Part shown: piece by piece, positions 6,787-10,471 of the stretch
How the letters are laid out: every line of letters starts with the position of its first letter
Numbering within the stretch: position 1 is the stretch's first letter
DNA from: JBJKPP01 sp046706145
Lineage (GTDB): Bacteria; Bacteroidota; Ignavibacteria; Ignavibacteriales; Ignavibacteriaceae
Reading direction: 5' to 3'
Assembly (NCBI GenBank): GCA_046706145.1
Contig: JBJKPP010000236.1
Location: 1 to 10,471 of the forward strand
Length of the DNA stretch: 10,471 bases
The notes under the pieces: model-generated
What the model was told of the DNA's origin: nothing
Seen by the model: only the letters and a program-made list of their open reading frames with translations
Databases searched by the model: none
Made by a program: the position numbers and the translations under genes

Positions 6787-7848
6787 ATGAATGAAAAAGT
6801 TTTATTATATAAAATCTTTTCTTCTTGCCACTTCAAAATAATTTTTATATATCCATTTGTTGTATTGATTCTTATTGTTACTAGCTGTAAAGATAATAAC
6901 CCTGTTGATGATAGTGGTATTAGAATCAATCCTCCAATACCTCCCGCAATTTATAATAGTCCTATCTGGTATCCTAGTGGTGAATTTATAGGATTCAATC
7001 ATACACCATTAAAGAGTATTCACTATGCAACAATTTTTAGTTCTTATCCGGATATGTATGAATTAGATTATGATTCTACAGGCTTTTGGGTTATTAATAC
7101 AGACGGTACAAATATGAGGCGAATACTGCCTTACACTTTGCAAGACCCTGCCTGGTCGCCGGATGGACAATGGATTGCATTTGTTGCTAATGCGCAGATT
7201 TATAAGATGAAATTTACAGGAACAACATTCGACACTTTATCAATTGTGCAGCTTACAACAGAAGGAAGAAATTTCTTCCCAGCATGGAGCCCTGATGGAA
7301 AGTGGATTGCCTTTGACTCAAATAATGATAGCCCAAATGGAATGAATTTTATTTGGAAGATGAAAGCCGATGGTTCATCTAAAATAAGAGTTGCTTATGA
7401 TCCTTCAATAGGAGAAATCAGGATGCCCGATTGGTCACCGAATGGAAATGCAATTGTCCATCAGAGATATATTGGAATAAGTTCACCTGAAATTTTTACA
7501 ATGGATACCAGTGGAAGTAATGCTATCAGATTAACACATGATGAAAATTTTGATAGTAATCCAAAATACTCGCCTAATGGATTAACGATAGCATTTACAT
7601 CTCAGAGTAATGGGGGGCAACCTCAAATATGGCTAATGTCCGCTGATGGTAAAAATAGCCATCAATTAACCGTTTCCGGAGTAGAAAGCGATGCTGGTGT
7701 TTCTTTCTCGTGGGATCCTTCAGGCCAATTTTTAGTTTATTCAAAATATAGGTTTGACCAATGGAAACCACAAAACGGAACTCTGTGGGTGTTGGATGTT
7801 AATACTGGGAATGAAAGACAATTAACCTTTAACTTATTAGATCATTAG
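6787..7848 (+). CDS. TolB-like six-bladed beta-propeller lipoprotein (PD40 repeats)
   Basis: The 353-residue protein has a hydrophobic segment (about 17-31) ending in the lipobox VTSC, so Cys34 is the probable lipid anchor. Six PD40-type W-x-P-x-G motifs follow: IWYPSGEFIGF (60-70), PAWSPDGQWIAF (121-132), PAWSPDGKWIAF (165-176), PDWSPNGNAIVH (214-225), PKYSPNGLTIAF (259-270) and FSWDPSGQFLVY (307-318). Six motifs match one TolB-type propeller. Between them, I-W/F-x-M-x-x-D/T-G units (for example IWKMKADGS) are also typical. Such domains usually bind proteins or other ligands at the cell envelope; this is not TolB itself, since the N-terminal TolB domain is missing. AAGGGG lies 5 bases before the ATG. 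An out-of-frame ATG at 6791 gives only 16 codons. Partner and function are unknown. Confidence 0.88.
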   Translation: MNEKVLLYKIFSSCHFKIIFIYPFVVLILIVTSCKDNNPVDDSGIRINPPIPPAIYNSPIWYPSGEFIGFNHTPLKSIHYATIFSSYPDMYELDYDSTGFWVINTDGTNMRRILPYTLQDPAWSPDGQWIAFVANAQIYKMKFTGTTFDTLSIVQLTTEGRNFFPAWSPDGKWIAFDSNNDSPNGMNFIWKMKADGSSKIRVAYDPSIGEIRMPDWSPNGNAIVHQRYIGISSPEIFTMDTSGSNAIRLTHDENFDSNPKYSPNGLTIAFTSQSNGGQPQIWLMSADGKNSHQLTVSGVESDAGVSFSWDPSGQFLVYSKYRFDQWKPQNGTLWVLDVNTGNERQLTFNLLDH

Positions 7849-7896
7849 AAAGGAGGTGAAGCGCTGTGAGGGTGAATTAAATATAAACGCCCTCGT
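7847..7896 (+). promoter_or_regulatory. Perfect Shine-Dalgarno, four-codon reading frame and hairpin
   Basis: AGAAAGGAGGTGA (7847-7859) starts in the TolB-like stop codon and is fully complementary to the usual bacterial 16S rRNA 3' end. Nine bases after AGGAGG a GTG (7866) opens a frame of only four codons (M-R-V-N, stop 7878-7880). GTGAGGGTG (7866-7874) can pair with CGCCCTCGT (7888-7896), wobbles included, closing a 13-base loop over the tiny frame. A translated micro-ORF, a structured RNA element, a ribosome-binding decoy or the remains of a gene start are all possible. Confidence 0.45.
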
Positions 7897-7933
7897 AAGA
7901 AGTAGATCTTAAAATATTCCGCCAAGAGATATT

Positions 7934-7965
7934 AAAAGCTATACAAACTTTTGTGGGCTTTTTTT
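7934..7965 (+). terminator. Intrinsic terminator after the TolB-like gene
   Basis: AAAAGC (7934-7939) pairs with GCTTTT (7957-7962), with an inner stem ACAAA (7943-7947)/TTTGT (7950-7954) separated by a small internal loop. T's run through 7965. It separates the TolB-like gene from the subtilase-like gene, so the latter probably has its own promoter within about 7966-8000. Confidence 0.6.
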
Positions 7966-7975
7966 GTAAAAGTAC

Positions 7976-8034
7976 ATTTTAATTAAACTTCATACAAATT
8001 AAAAAAGGGTAATATCATGAAGACTAAAATTCTT
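7976..8034 (+). repeat. Leader copy B, in front of the subtilase-like gene
   Basis: This is the intact counterpart of 6651-6710: AT-rich leader, ribosome binding site AAGGGT (8005-8010) and the first six codons of the 8017 gene. Similarity covers noncoding and coding bases equally, so it reflects a duplicated DNA segment rather than only a shared signal-peptide style. The promoter of the gene, if conserved between the copies, should lie in or just before this block. Confidence 0.7.
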
Positions 8035-10167
8035 ATTCGAAAGATTTTTTTCTTATTCATTTTATTTCCCCTAATCACTTCAGTTGAAATATTTTCTCAG
8101 GGAAATAATAGAGAGATCCTTATCTATTTAAAACCAAATACTATAAATGTGGATATAAGTTATGATGGATTAATTGGGTTAAACTCGACTTACATAAAAT
8201 CAACAGGATTGCTTTCGACACTTCTAAAGTTCAAAATTCAATTCATGAAAAGAGCTTACGCCAATTTTAATTTAGCAGATACATTAAAATATAATCTAAA
8301 AGGGGAGCCAATTAAAATGCTTAATCTATCAATGCTGTATAAACTTGAATTACCGCCTGGGATAATTGAAGATTCAATTATTTCAACACTGCGTGAATTA
8401 CCAGATGTAATTTATGTCGAAAAAAATGGAGGATGGCAGCTCTGTACGAATGATCCTCAGTATACAAAACAGTGGTATCTAAAAAATACCGGTCAAAGTG
8501 GAGGTACAGCTGGTGCCGATATAAATATTGAGAATGCTTGGCAATTTTTTACAGGCAGTGCAAATGTTAAAATAGGTCTTATTGGTACTGGTGTAAAAAA
8601 AGATCATGAAGATTTAAACGGAAAGGTTACAGGTGATGATCCTGACTATTCTTGGAATGGTTATTATTCTCATGAAACACATGTAGCTGGGATTGCAGCT
8701 GCTTTAACCAATAATAGTAAGGGAATTGCTGGTGTTGATCAAGCTGCACATTTATATTCCCGGAGAATTTTTGATTCACAAAACCATCAAAATGACAATG
8801 TTTATGTATATAATGCTATAGTAGATGCAGTAAATCAAGGCTGTTCAATACTAAATAATAGCTGGGATGGACCAAATTTTAGTACCACCATTTATTCTGC
8901 ATTTGTTTATGCTTATAAAATGAATCGAGTATCAGTTGCTGCAATGGATGATCATGGAGCACAAGGACCTACTTATCCAGCTGCATTCGGGGGAAATTTA
9001 GTAACGGCTGTCGGCGCTACAACTGATAATGATGTTATTGCAAATTATTCTGAACCTGGTTCATGGATCGACGTAAGTGCTCCGGGTGGATCCAATACAG
9101 GTCCCCCTCATGATATCTTTTCTACCGTAGCATATTATAATTCTACCTATCAAGGTTATTATGACTATTTAGCAGGGACATCAATGGCTGCTCCAATTGT
9201 TTCCGGAATTGCATCTCTTCTTAAAGGTTTTAATTCTACACTTTATAATGATGATATCAAACATATTATTCAGCTTTCTGCAGATGATAAAGGTGATCCT
9301 GGATGGGATCAATATTATGGTTATGGTCGCGTTAATGCATACAGAGCATTTAAGTTAATAACTGCGCCCAATGCAATAGTAAGGTTGGGAATATTTACAG
9401 GTGGTACCGTAGCTAGTACTAGTTCGACTTTTAGTGCTATCCTTATGGGAGTTCCAGGTATAGCTGATGGTCATTATTTAGTTCAACGTGTTGAAGTGAC
9501 TCGTGATGTTCAATTCCCATATACAATTTATCCACCTGTTGGTGCCGGTGGATCATACAGTATGTCGCAAGTTGTCTGGGGTAACGGTACAGCTACCCCG
9601 GAAGCACAGTCTGGGCTACCCTATTCCGACTTTAGTTGTCAAACTTGTTGCAATTCCGGGGTAATGATATTTGGGATACCTAATACTGAGATAGTTCCAG
9701 GAACCGTTACTAATACGAGCTGTCGTTTAAGAACTTATGTTTATTATGTTTATCAAATGAGACAAGTAGTTCCTGGCGTATGTATTCCGGATTATTCATT
9801 GGGTTATTATCCTACATCTCCTTCTAATGTTAAATTTTATGCAACCGTAGTGGGACATCCACTATATTCAATGAGTAAACAAGATACAAAAGATTTTGCA
9901 GTTGACCAGAATTATCCAAACCCCTTCAACCCTACAACAACTATAAATTACCAATTGCCCAATGATGGGTTTGTGACACTGAAAGTGTATGACATCCTTG
10001 GAAGATTGGTAAAAACTTTAGTAGATGGAAATAAATCCGAAGGAAGATATTCAGTTCAATTTAATGGAAGCAATCTGGCAAGCGGGGTATATATTTATCA
10101 ATTAAAAGTTAATGGAGCTTCAGGTCGTAATTTCAGTTCTACAAAAAAACTTTTACTATTGAAGTAA
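8017..10167 (+). CDS. Subtilase-fold (S8) exported protein with degenerate active site and T9SS sorting domain
   Basis: Domains of the 716-residue protein: signal peptide (about 1-28, ending IFSQ), propeptide-like region (30-140), S8 fold (about 145-450), a beta-rich region with five Cys (541, 544, 545, 569, 589), and a type IX sorting domain (629-716) opening QNYPNPFNPTTTI and ending KKLLLLK. It should cross the outer membrane by T9SS, with the tail removed on release or anchoring. In the S8 fold, His219 (SHETHVAGI) and Ser389 (GTSMAAP) are present. The catalytic Asp is replaced by Gly190 (LIGTGV, codon GGT at 8584), the Gly after His is Glu220, and the oxyanion-hole Asn of the usual A-x-GN motif is Asp312 (AAMDD). 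Losses at three conserved positions while the frame stays open suggest a pseudoprotease. AAGGGT 6 bases upstream supports the ATG. Confidence 0.92.
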   Translation: MKTKILIRKIFFLFILFPLITSVEIFSQGNNREILIYLKPNTINVDISYDGLIGLNSTYIKSTGLLSTLLKFKIQFMKRAYANFNLADTLKYNLKGEPIKMLNLSMLYKLELPPGIIEDSIISTLRELPDVIYVEKNGGWQLCTNDPQYTKQWYLKNTGQSGGTAGADINIENAWQFFTGSANVKIGLIGTGVKKDHEDLNGKVTGDDPDYSWNGYYSHETHVAGIAAALTNNSKGIAGVDQAAHLYSRRIFDSQNHQNDNVYVYNAIVDAVNQGCSILNNSWDGPNFSTTIYSAFVYAYKMNRVSVAAMDDHGAQGPTYPAAFGGNLVTAVGATTDNDVIANYSEPGSWIDVSAPGGSNTGPPHDIFSTVAYYNSTYQGYYDYLAGTSMAAPIVSGIASLLKGFNSTLYNDDIKHIIQLSADDKGDPGWDQYYGYGRVNAYRAFKLITAPNAIVRLGIFTGGTVASTSSTFSAILMGVPGIADGHYLVQRVEVTRDVQFPYTIYPPVGAGGSYSMSQVVWGNGTATPEAQSGLPYSDFSCQTCCNSGVMIFGIPNTEIVPGTVTNTSCRLRTYVYYVYQMRQVVPGVCIPDYSLGYYPTSPSNVKFYATVVGHPLYSMSKQDTKDFAVDQNYPNPFNPTTTINYQLPNDGFVTLKVYDILGRLVKTLVDGNKSEGRYSVQFNGSNLASGVYIYQLKVNGASGRNFSSTKKLLLLK

Positions 10168-10203
10168 GCTTTAGGCTTAGAAATAAAAGAGGGTTTACTT
10201 GTG

Positions 10204-10239
10204 CAGAGCATCCCGACAAAAATTTGTCGGGATGCTCTG
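10204..10239. terminator. 17-base-pair perfect hairpin after the subtilase-like gene
   Basis: CAGAGCATCCCGACAAA (10204-10220) and its exact complement (10223-10239) are separated by AA only. It starts 36 bases after the stop codon. No T-run follows on either strand, so it is either an atypical terminator between this gene and aroC, an mRNA 3'-end stabiliser, or a dispersed intergenic palindrome. Confidence 0.5.
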
Positions 10240-10433
10240 TAAATAAAATATGTAACGGGTTTATGCAAAGACCTTTTTTCGGCACAAATATATGATGAAA
10301 TGTGAGCCATTGAAAAATGGATAAATATTCCAATACTCCATAGCTCCATATGTTGGGTTTAGCTTAAGGTGAATAAATAAACCTGGTTTTTTTTATATTT
10401 ACATTTCTATAAAACTATAACAATCAAATAATT

Positions 10434-10471
10434 ATGATTAGGTTTCTAACTGCAGGTGAATCACACGGAAA
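10434..10471 (+). CDS. aroC: Chorismate synthase, first 12 codons (cut by the window end)
   Basis: The readable product is M-I-R-F-L-T-A-G-E-S-H-G. The stretch RFLTAGESHG is the N-terminus of chorismate synthase; GESHG is part of its first signature and carries the conserved His that helps the reaction. The enzyme makes chorismate from 5-enolpyruvylshikimate-3-phosphate with reduced FMN, the last step of the shikimate pathway. No clear Shine-Dalgarno sequence precedes the ATG; the 5' side is very AT-rich. The 266 bases back to the previous stop hold the large hairpin and presumably the promoter. The identification rests on few residues, but they are highly characteristic. Confidence 0.88.
   Translation, partial: MIRFLTAGESHG

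Noticed and set aside
10098..10349. Minus-strand frames of 64 and 83 codons beyond the subtilase-like gene
   Set aside because: They overlap each other, the perfect hairpin and the T9SS tail coding sequence, and show no family features.
1..10471. tRNA, rRNA, CRISPR arrays, intact IS elements, phage or defence genes
   Set aside because: No cloverleaf, rRNA-like block, regularly spaced repeat, transposase, integrase or defence-type domain was recognised on either strand by eye.

Overview
The window is AT-rich, and all of its convincing genes lie on the + strand. It most likely comes from an Ignavibacteria-type member of the Bacteroidota/Chlorobi (FCB) group. The main evidence is the large exported protein at 8017-10167, which ends in a type IX secretion system sorting domain of the NYPNPFNPTT kind common in Ignavibacteria and some neighbouring phyla. 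Two further genes encode lipoprotein-like beta-propeller proteins. Species cannot be named from the sequence alone.

The left half (1-4708) is housekeeping. It starts with the 3' part of a Nudix hydrolase, which runs in from outside the window. Next is a tight cluster, PfkB-family kinase - mtnA - recO, in which each junction overlaps by exactly 8 bases, so translational coupling is likely. An HtrA/DegQ-type periplasmic serine protease follows and ends at a clear intrinsic terminator. The kinase beside mtnA hints at a sugar-kinase step in methylthioribose (methionine) salvage. RecO belongs to recombinational repair and probably only shares the transcript.

From 4709 to 5424 there is a long stretch without a gene. 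It holds a second terminator-like hairpin, a 54-base inverted-repeat element that looks like joined insertion-sequence ends, and a dyad just ahead of the next gene.

The right half (5425-10167) is an envelope/secretion cassette: a propeller-like lipoprotein broken by a frameshift, a six-bladed TolB-like lipoprotein, and a 716-residue subtilase-fold protein with a T9SS tail. The subtilase fold has lost its catalytic Asp and its oxyanion-hole Asn while keeping His and Ser, so it is probably a pseudoprotease or badly impaired. The leader and first six codons of this gene are duplicated upstream of the TolB-like gene, where the copy stops after six codons. A perfect Shine-Dalgarno sequence with a four-codon reading frame and a hairpin follows the TolB-like gene.

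The last 38 bases are the start of aroC (chorismate synthase), so housekeeping genes resume. No tRNA, rRNA, CRISPR array or intact mobile element was seen. I found no convincing new multi-gene system; the points most worth a second look are the degenerate protease, the duplicated leader and the kinase-mtnA pairing.
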